From an uncultured Alphaproteobacteria bacterium (GTDB lineage: Bacteria; Pseudomonadota; Alphaproteobacteria; Caulobacterales; Caulobacteraceae): 10,679 nt of DNA. The stretch is taken from NCBI GenBank assembly GCA_903933475.1, contig CAIZKE010000271.1, positions 1 to 10,679 of the forward strand, read 5' to 3'. The notes under the pieces were generated by a model, which did no database searches, was not told where the DNA came from, and saw nothing but the letters and a program-made list of their open reading frames with translations. This document shows, in pieces, positions 5,619 through 10,679 of the stretch; positions within the stretch are counted from its first letter, which is position 1, and each line of letters begins with the position of its first letter. The translations under genes and the position numbers were made by a program.

Positions 5619-7643
5619 ATGGGCCAGGGCGACGTCCCGGAACGCAAGCGCCGCGCCCTGGCGACGGCCTTTGACCCGGTCTTCTACCGCACGGTCTACG
5701 ATGACATCGCCCGGGTGGGCGCAGATCCATTCCTGCACTATGTCGAGACCGGCTGGCGGGAAGGGCGCGATCCTGCCCCCTGGTTCTCGGTTTCAGCCTA
5801 TCTCGAGCGGTACCCGGAGGCGGATGGCGGAGATCCCTTTGCGCACTACCTCCTGCGGGGCTGGAGCGAGGGGTGCGAACCCTCGCCCTCCCGGCACCGC
5901 GAGCGCTTCCTCGAACGGATCGGCGCCTCCCGGAAGCCCATTACCATCGCGCCGGTCTCCACCCCGTCCGAAGTGGAGATCCCCGAGCCCGTGGCGAGTG
6001 TTCACGTGGATCCCGATGTTCACGTCGAACCCGATCTTCTCGTGGATCCTGATCCTCAAGGAGAGCCTGCCCCGGACCTTCCGCCTGGCCTGACCCTCGA
6101 GGCTGCCCGCGCCCTGATCGCCGCCGACTTTGATCCCGCCTTCTATCTCTCGGCCAATCCCGACGTCGCTGCTGCCGGCCAGGACCCCCTCGAGCATTAC
6201 CTGCTGGCCGGCCGGTGGGAGGGCCGCGACCCGCGGCCTGGTTTCAAGGCCGCCGACTATCTCGAGGTGAACCCGGACGTGGCCGCGTCAGGCATGGATC
6301 CCTTCCTCCACTGGCTGGTTGCCGGCCGGGCCGAGAGGCGGCCCCTTCGGTTCGAGCTGGGGTTCCGCGGGCGTATTGTCGCGGGCCTGGTTCCCCTGCA
6401 GGCGCGCATGGCCGCCGCCGCCCGCGCCGCCGCCGGGATCGCCGCGGACCGGCCCCGGGGGCTTGCGCCCCTGTCGGCCGCCAGCCAGGCTGCAGGCCTC
6501 CACGTCACCTTCAGTCATGACGACTTCACCAAGCGGATCGGCGGGGTCCAGCTCTGCCTGCAGGCCGAGTCCAAGGGCCTCGTGCGCCGGGGGATCGACC
6601 ACCTGCACGTTTTTCCGGCGGTACCCTGGCCCACCCTGCGGCCGGCGGGAGGCCGGGTGCCCCTCGGCGTGGTCTGGAACGGGCGCACGCTTGGCCATTT
6701 CGCGGTTGGCGACATCCTCAAGGCCCTCGGCAAACGCCGGGCCGGGCCCAGGACCACCCTCGCCGTGCACAGCCTGCTGGGCCACGAGATCGGGGAGACC
6801 CTCGACATCCTCGCCGCCGCCGGCGCCCGCCGGGGCCTTTTCTGGCTGCATGACTTCGCCGGGCTCTGCGCTGGCTATCACCTGATGCGCGACGAGGCCC
6901 GGGACTGCGGGGCTCCACCGGCCGGCAGCGCCGCCTGCCGGGTCTGCGTCTTCGGCCCGGGCCGCGACCTTCACCTCTCCGCCCATCGGCGCCTGTTCGA
7001 GGCCCTCGACCTGACCCTGGTGGCCCCCTCCCAGGCGGCCCTGGACACCTGGAGCGCCGCGCCCGACGCCCCGGCTGCGACCGCCGTCCAGGTCCATCCC
7101 CACGCCCGGCTGGTCCCCTCGGGCCGGTTCGCGGAAGCTGCCGAGGGCCCCCTGACCATCGCCTTCCTCGGCATGCCCTCGGCCTACAAGGGCTGGCCGG
7201 TCTTCACCGACCTGGCCGAACGGTTCCGGGACGATCCGCGCTACCGATTCGTGCGCCTGGGGTCAGCCGCCGCGCCGGGGGCGCCCGCCGACCACATCGA
7301 GGTGTCGGTCACCGCCGACAACCCCCACGCCATGCGTGAGGCCCTCGATTCCGCCCGGGTCGACGTGGCGATCCTTTGGTCCCTCTGCCGGGAGACCTTC
7401 TCCTTCGCCGCCTACGAGGCCGCGGCGGCGGGGGCGGCCATCCTGACCGGACCGGACAGCGGCAACATCGCCGCCTTCACCCGGACCGGCGGCCACGGCC
7501 TGGTCCTGCCCGATGAGGCGAGCCTGTTTGCCCAGTTCGAATCCGGCGCCGTACAGTCCCTGTCGCGCAAGGTGCGCCGCCCTGAAATCTGTGAGATCGA
7601 GTACAGTGGCATGAGCGTGGATCTGCTGGAGGCCCTGTCGTGA
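5619..7643 (+). CDS. GT4-family glycosyltransferase with N-terminal HYL/EGR repeats
   Basis: The 674-residue protein begins with four copies of a roughly 36-residue repeat, in two pairs. The first pair (about 17-88) starts F-D-P-V-F-Y and contains H-Y-V-E-T-G-W-R-E-G-R. A Pro/acidic linker (about 110-155) follows, with three V-H-V-D-P-D-like hexamers. The second pair (about 170-240) has A-N-P-D-V-A-A-A-G and H-Y-L-L-A-G-R-W-E-G-R-D-P. Residues about 293-674 form a GT-B catalytic part: F-S-H-D-D-F (298-303), G-G-V-Q-L-C-L-Q (308-315), W-L-H-D-F (409-413), F-L-G-M-P-S-A-Y-K-G-W (516-526), and the GT4 E-x7-E pair Glu592/Glu600 with G-P-D-S-G-N-I-A (611-618). A Cys set (430, 440, 443) lies in the N-lobe. 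No membrane segment or signal is visible, so it should be cytoplasmic. It is the first gene of a three-gene operon. Sugar specificity is unknown. Confidence 0.85.
   Translation: MGQGDVPERKRRALATAFDPVFYRTVYDDIARVGADPFLHYVETGWREGRDPAPWFSVSAYLERYPEADGGDPFAHYLLRGWSEGCEPSPSRHRERFLERIGASRKPITIAPVSTPSEVEIPEPVASVHVDPDVHVEPDLLVDPDPQGEPAPDLPPGLTLEAARALIAADFDPAFYLSANPDVAAAGQDPLEHYLLAGRWEGRDPRPGFKAADYLEVNPDVAASGMDPFLHWLVAGRAERRPLRFELGFRGRIVAGLVPLQARMAAAARAAAGIAADRPRGLAPLSAASQAAGLHVTFSHDDFTKRIGGVQLCLQAESKGLVRRGIDHLHVFPAVPWPTLRPAGGRVPLGVVWNGRTLGHFAVGDILKALGKRRAGPRTTLAVHSLLGHEIGETLDILAAAGARRGLFWLHDFAGLCAGYHLMRDEARDCGAPPAGSAACRVCVFGPGRDLHLSAHRRLFEALDLTLVAPSQAALDTWSAAPDAPAATAVQVHPHARLVPSGRFAEAAEGPLTIAFLGMPSAYKGWPVFTDLAERFRDDPRYRFVRLGSAAAPGAPADHIEVSVTADNPHAMREALDSARVDVAILWSLCRETFSFAAYEAAAAGAAILTGPDSGNIAAFTRTGGHGLVLPDEASLFAQFESGAVQSLSRKVRRPEICEIEYSGMSVDLLEALS
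6000..6053 (+). repeat. 18-bp coding minisatellite, three copies, in the GT4 linker
   Basis: Three consecutive 18-bp units at 6000-6017, 6018-6035 and 6036-6053 encode V-H-V-D-P-D, V-H-V-E-P-D and L-L-V-D-P-D. Units 1 and 2 differ at two bases; the third is more diverged. They lie in the linker between the two pairs of HYL/EGR repeats, so copy number would change linker length without touching folded parts. Confidence 0.8.
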
Positions 7644-8671
7644 AGGTCCTGGTCTATTCGAGCTTCACCTTCTCCTACCTGAACCGGGCCCGGGTCCTCT
7701 ACCAGACCCTGCGGCGGTTCCACCCGGACTGGGAGACCGTGGCCCTGATCACGGACGAGCCGCCGCCTGGTTTCGTCTTCGACCCCGCCTCCGAGCCCTT
7801 CGACCGGGTGGTCTGGGCCAAGGACCTGGGGATAGAGGCCTTCCGGGGCTGGCTCTTCCGGCATGACGTCGTCGAGGTCTGCACGGCGGTGAAGGGGCCC
7901 TTCCTGCACCAGGTGTGCGAGGCGGGGGAGGCCGACATCGCCATCTACCTCGACCCGGACACGGCCCTCTTCGCGCCCCTCGATCCCCTGGTGGAGATGC
8001 TGGGCGCCTCCGACATCCTGCTGACGCCGCACCTGATCGACCCCAATGACGACCGGGCCTCGATCCTCGACAACGACCTGTCGGCCTCGCGCACCGGCAT
8101 CTTCAACCTCGGCTTCGTGGCGATCCGCACCACCGGCGAGGGCGCCCGCTTCGCCCGCTGGTGGAATGATCGCCTGCTGGCCTTCTGCTACGACGACATC
8201 CCCAGCGGGCTCTTCGTGGACCAGAAGTGGTGCGACCACGTCCCGGCCCTGTTCGACCGGGTGAAGGTGGTCCGCGATCCCGGCTACAACGTCGCCAGCT
8301 GGAACCTGTCGAAGCGCAAGGTGGCCATCACCCGGGACGGCGAGATCCTGGTGAACGGCGCGACCCTGCGCTTCTGGCACTTCACCAAGCTGGGCCCGAC
8401 GGGCGACGTCATGACCAAGCGCTATGCCGGCGACAACTTCGAGGTCTACGAGGTCTGGCGCTGGTACAAGGAGGCTGTCGCAGCGGCCACCGACCCGGCC
8501 ATCCCCGAGCGCTGGTGGGCGCACGGACAGTTCGACGACGGGGCGCCGATCGCCAAGCCCCAGCGGGTGCTCTACCGCGAGCGCACCGACCTGCAGGCGG
8601 CCTTCCCCGACCCCTTCGCGGGCGGCTACCAGGCCTGGTGGAAGGCCGAGGGTCCGGGCCGGAATGGCTAG
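7640..8671 (+). CDS. GT-A fold glycosyltransferase (GT8-like, D-P-D motif)
   Basis: The 343-residue cytoplasmic protein looks like a retaining-type nucleotide-sugar transferase with one domain. It begins M-K-V-L-V-Y-S-S-F-T-F with a stretch of possible nucleotide-binding residues. I-Y-L-D-P-D-T (102-108) supplies the metal-binding DxD. G-I-F-N-L-G-F-V-A-I (153-162), D-Q-K-W-C-D (194-199), N-V-A-S-W-N-L-S-K-R (217-226) and F-W-H-F-T-K (245-250) match the later conserved blocks of GT8/GT77-like enzymes. The C-terminal 60 residues are Trp-rich and unassigned. The start is GTG at 7640, preceded by a strong GGAGG at 7628-7632 (7 nt spacing) and overlapping the previous stop in GTGA. The two glycosyltransferases probably add successive sugars to the same product. 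The CAZy family assignment is tentative; the enzyme class is more secure. Confidence 0.82.
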   Translation: MKVLVYSSFTFSYLNRARVLYQTLRRFHPDWETVALITDEPPPGFVFDPASEPFDRVVWAKDLGIEAFRGWLFRHDVVEVCTAVKGPFLHQVCEAGEADIAIYLDPDTALFAPLDPLVEMLGASDILLTPHLIDPNDDRASILDNDLSASRTGIFNLGFVAIRTTGEGARFARWWNDRLLAFCYDDIPSGLFVDQKWCDHVPALFDRVKVVRDPGYNVASWNLSKRKVAITRDGEILVNGATLRFWHFTKLGPTGDVMTKRYAGDNFEVYEVWRWYKEAVAAATDPAIPERWWAHGQFDDGAPIAKPQRVLYRERTDLQAAFPDPFAGGYQAWWKAEGPGRNG

Positions 8672-9764
8672 TCCCAAGCCCACCCCCGAGGCCATCCGGC
8701 TGTCGGCCTCCGTCGATGCTGCGGCCGTGCGGCTGGCTGCCCTGCGCACCGAGGTCCAGAGGGCCGAGACCGCCGAGGCCCTGGCCCGGCTGCGGCTGGG
8801 CGAGGCCCTGGTCGAGGCCCTGTGCGCCCGGTCGGTGGCCGAGGCCCGGCTCCGTGCCTCCCTTTTCGACCGCTACCGGACCGCGGCCCTGGCCCTGCGG
8901 CGACCGGATCGGCGCAACCGGCTCCGCAGGCTGGCCGAGAAGGTGCTGGCGCGGTTCGGAGGTCCCGGCCGGGCCCTCGTCCGCGCCCGGGCCGCCCTGG
9001 GTGCAGGGGCGGCCCTGTTCGATCCCGACCACTACCGCGCCAACGCCCCCGGGCCGGTGGGCGCCGACCCCCTGGCCCACTACCTGGTGTGGGGTGGAGA
9101 GGCCCGACTGTCGCCACATTCCCTTTTTGATTCAAGATTCTATGCCGATCGTAACGCCGACGCCCTGGCTCGGACGGGCCTGACGCCCCTGGACCATTTC
9201 CTGCGCGAGGGCGCCGCCGACGGCCGCGATCCGCACCCCCTCTTCAGCCTTGAATGGTACGTCTCCCAGGCCCCCGAACTGGCCGCGACGGGGGAGAATC
9301 CGGTGCTCCACTACCTGCGCAGCGGTGCCGCGCGGGGGCTGTCGCCGCACCCCCTCTTCGACCCGGCCTGGGTGCGGGAGGGCGGGGGCGACCTTGTCTG
9401 GTACCTCACGGAAGGCTGGCGGCAGGGCGCCTCGCCCCACCCCCTGTTCGACCCGGCCTGGCGGCGGGTCTCGGGGCTGGACGACGGCGAAACTGAGCCC
9501 CTCGCGCGCTTCGTCCTGACCGCCAAAGACACCCTGGAAAGCCCTGGTCCCCTTTTTAATTCAGAGACTTATGCCCAGGCTCGGGGTGAGGCCATGGACC
9601 CGGCAAAGGACCCGCTGAGCGATTACCTGGCCGGCGGCGCCTGGGCCGTCCTGGGGCCGGAAGGCCTCCATCCGGCCCTCGCAATCCTGGACGATCCCGA
9701 GGCAATACGGTCAGGAATGACCCCGGCCGAGGCCCTGGCCCGGCGCTCAGGAGCGGCCGCCTAG
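8664..9764 (+). CDS. HYL/EGR repeat protein with helical N-terminus, no catalytic domain
   Basis: The 366-residue protein has no recognisable enzyme motif. Residues 8-110 are Ala/Leu/Arg-rich, highly helical and basic towards the end (R-R-P-D-R-R-N-R-L-R-R-L), perhaps a coiled coil or a membrane- or nucleic-acid-facing helix. Residues 118-334 are about six copies of the repeat also found in the GT4 protein, starting at L118, L154, L193, L231, L261 and L297. They are typically L-F-D-P-x-x-Y followed by D-P-L-x-H-Y-L-x-x-G and S-P-H-P. Copy 4 is short (30 residues). The last residues resemble the start of a seventh copy. The ATG at 8664 overlaps the preceding stop by 8 bp; GAGGG at 8648-8652 is 11 nt away. 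An upstream in-frame extension would lie inside the previous gene and is rejected. A scaffold or docking role for the operon's enzymes is inference. Confidence 0.75.
   Translation: MASPKPTPEAIRLSASVDAAAVRLAALRTEVQRAETAEALARLRLGEALVEALCARSVAEARLRASLFDRYRTAALALRRPDRRNRLRRLAEKVLARFGGPGRALVRARAALGAGAALFDPDHYRANAPGPVGADPLAHYLVWGGEARLSPHSLFDSRFYADRNADALARTGLTPLDHFLREGAADGRDPHPLFSLEWYVSQAPELAATGENPVLHYLRSGAARGLSPHPLFDPAWVREGGGDLVWYLTEGWRQGASPHPLFDPAWRRVSGLDDGETEPLARFVLTAKDTLESPGPLFNSETYAQARGEAMDPAKDPLSDYLAGGAWAVLGPEGLHPALAILDDPEAIRSGMTPAEALARRSGAAA
9018..9666 (+). repeat. Six degenerate protein-coding repeats of 30-39 residues
   Basis: Units begin near 9015, 9123, 9240, 9354, 9444 and 9552. Most are alike only as protein, but two pairs also match as DNA. 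Units 4 and 5 share CTSTTCGACCCGGCCTGG, and units 2 and 6 share an AT-rich opening (ctt ttt, a GAT or AAT codon, tca, later tat gcc). This implies duplications of different ages within the array. Confidence 0.7.
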
Positions 9765-10553
9765 CTGGCGCCAGACCTCAGCGTAATAGTCTGGGATGTA
9801 GTGGAAGGGGCTCAGGCCCCAGACGTGGTCCGGATCCGAAACGATCAGCGAATCCAAGGCCTTCACCACCTCCAGCCCGGGGAGGGTGGCGCGGGTGGCG
9901 GCGTGCATGCGCGCCAGGCGGGCATTGTGCGCCACCCGCGAGGCCCGCCGGCCCGGAGTGATCTCCAGGTCCGGGTCGAGGGCCTCGAGGCGTCCCGACG
10001 ACGTCCGCATGGCGTCCGCCCAGGCGGCCTCATGCAGCACCACACGGGCCCCGGACAGGGCCCCGCCGGGGGTGAAGAGGGTCGCCAGGGCGTCCAGTCC
10101 CCGTCGCCACAGGGTCACGTCGGCGTCCCCCAGGGCGTCCAGGCGCCGGAGCGCCTCCATGGGAAGCAGGGCGTCCCAACCTGAGGTCTCCAGCTCCCAG
10201 GACGCGGTCACCGCGCCCCCCGCCCCGACCAGCAGGTCGAACCGCTCGTCGATGAAATCGAGGATGACGACGTCGGGCCGGAAGGCGGCGAGGCGGGCCA
10301 GGGCGGTCTTGGTAAGGTCGGCGCGCAGGGCCTGGGCCGGGTTGGGCCGAAGATCCGGACGCAGCCCTTCGTGCAGGACCAGCCCCCGCAGCCGGGGGGC
10401 GAACAGGCTCGGAAGCCGGGTCCTCGATATATAGAGGAGGTCGCCGGCCGCAGCGCCCGTCATGCGCCACAGGTCGCGGGTCACGCAGCTGCCAAGGATG
10501 GCAACGCGCCCACCCCCGGCCAGGGGCGGCACCGAACGGGACGACGGGCTCAT
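9747..10553 (-). CDS. DUF6270-like protein, possibly SGNH-type
   Basis: The 268-residue soluble protein matches what I recall of DUF6270: V-A-I-L-G-S-C-V-T-R-D (17-27), I-S-R-T-R-L-P-S-L (42-50), D-F-I-D-E-R-F-D-L-L (99-108) and D-H-V-W-G-L-S-P-F-H-Y (232-242) near the end. The early G-S-C loop and the late D-x-x-H (Asp230, His233) sit where SGNH-type esterases keep their Ser and Asp/His, so a hydrolase or acyl-transfer role on a glycan is possible, but unproven. Genes of this family often lie in capsule or polysaccharide loci. I use the ATG at 10553; an in-frame GTG at 10589 would add 12 residues, and neither has a clear Shine-Dalgarno sequence. No signal peptide is visible. Its 3' end overlaps the repeat-protein gene on the other strand by 18 bp, so it is a separate transcription unit. 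Confidence 0.75.
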   Translation of the reverse strand: MSPSSRSVPPLAGGGRVAILGSCVTRDLWRMTGAAAGDLLYISRTRLPSLFAPRLRGLVLHEGLRPDLRPNPAQALRADLTKTALARLAAFRPDVVILDFIDERFDLLVGAGGAVTASWELETSGWDALLPMEALRRLDALGDADVTLWRRGLDALATLFTPGGALSGARVVLHEAAWADAMRTSSGRLEALDPDLEITPGRRASRVAHNARLARMHAATRATLPGLEVVKALDSLIVSDPDHVWGLSPFHYIPDYYAEVWRQLGGRS

Positions 10554-10565
10554 GGTGCCATCAGT

Positions 10566-10580
10566 AGGTCGAATCGACCT
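10566..10580. promoter_or_regulatory. Perfect 15-bp dyad just upstream of the DUF6270 gene
   Basis: AGGTCGA, a single A and TCGACCT form a perfect inverted repeat with 7-bp arms. It ends 12 nt before the ATG of the DUF6270 gene, a position fitting a repressor operator or a short leader hairpin. No partner copy was noticed in the window. Confidence 0.4.
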
Positions 10581-10601
10581 GCGGTGCACAGACCCAGGTG
10601 A

Positions 10602-10679
10602 AGGGGGTCGGCGGCGGCTCGGTTGACCCCCTCCGTCCCGGGGCTGTCGCCCCGGTCCACCTCCCCCTGGGGGGAGGAA
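10602..10679. repeat. Intergenic repeat with three successive hairpins, cut by the window edge
   Basis: Three perfect stems follow each other: AGGGGGTC/GACCCCCT (10602-10609 with 10625-10632), CCGGGGC/GCCCCGG around TGTC (10638-10644 with 10649-10655), and CCTCCCC/GGGGAGG around CTGG (10660-10666 with 10671-10677). I associate this combination with a dispersed intergenic element of Caulobacteraceae genomes, from memory and not from a search. None of the stems is followed by a T-run on either strand, so an intrinsic terminator is less likely. This stretch together with 10554-10601 is the largest gene-free region of the window. Confidence 0.6.

Noticed and set aside
8424..8663. N-terminal extension of the repeat protein into the preceding gene
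   Set aside because: It lies wholly inside the GT-A glycosyltransferase coding sequence, and the residues are the Ser/Thr/Arg-rich type seen in shadow frames.
7412..8749. Long open frame of 445 codons on the minus strand
   Set aside because: It lies opposite the GT-A and GT4 genes, whose protein motifs are clear. Its product is low-complexity Gly/Val/Arg, as expected for the mirror frame of very GC-rich coding DNA.

Overview
The window reads as a chromosomal surface-glycan (polysaccharide or glycoconjugate) biosynthesis region from a very GC-rich alphaproteobacterium. Caulobacteraceae (Caulobacter, Phenylobacterium, Brevundimonas) is my best guess. The reasons are strong GC bias at third codon positions, GTG starts and heavily overlapping genes, the glycosyltransferase-associated repeats of the form F-D-x-x-x-Y ... 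N-P-D-V-A-A-A-G ... H-Y-L-x-x-G-x-x-E-G-R-x-P, and a hairpin-rich intergenic repeat at the right edge of a type I associate with that family. No rRNA, tRNA, insertion sequence or CRISPR array was seen. No gene-free stretch reaches 300 bases; the longest is about 126 bp at the right end.

Left block, minus strand, read from right to left. A stand-alone P-loop sulfotransferase (4122-5552) carries a long helical C-terminal tail containing a six-copy 18-residue (54-bp) tandem repeat. About 110 bp later, behind a candidate promoter, comes a tight set: a GT2 polyprenyl-phosphate sugar synthase (3334-4011), a small DUF2304 membrane protein (2984-3337), an NAD-dependent nucleotide-sugar epimerase (2053-2991), a GT-C-like multi-spanning membrane glycosyltransferase (583-2007), and a lipoprotein cut off by the left edge (1-586). 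Three of the four junctions are 4- or 8-bp stop/start overlaps. The set looks like a lipid-linked sugar pathway: the epimerase supplies an NDP-sugar, the GT2 enzyme loads it onto undecaprenyl phosphate, DUF2304 sits where a GtrA-type flippase would normally be, the GT-C enzyme transfers the sugar in the periplasm, and the lipoprotein may act beside it.

Middle block, plus strand, divergent from the sulfotransferase across only 66 bp. It encodes a GT4 glycosyltransferase with four copies of the HYL/EGR repeat in front of its catalytic part (5619-7643), a GT-A fold glycosyltransferase with a D-P-D motif (7640-8671), and a non-enzymatic protein with a helical N-terminus followed by about six copies of the same repeat (8664-9764). 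These three also overlap by 4 and 8 bp and form one operon. The shared repeat suggests a docking or scaffold role, which is inference.

Right block. A DUF6270 protein on the minus strand (9747-10553) converges on the repeat protein with an 18-bp overlap of the 3' ends. Upstream of it lie a perfect 15-bp dyad and a run of three hairpins that continues to the window edge.

Most notable for follow-up: the repeat shared by the enzyme and the stand-alone protein, the near-identical 54-bp coding repeats in the sulfotransferase, an 18-bp coding minisatellite in the GT4 protein, two AT-rich rare-codon islands at homologous places in the repeat protein, and the GT2-DUF2304-GT-C arrangement.
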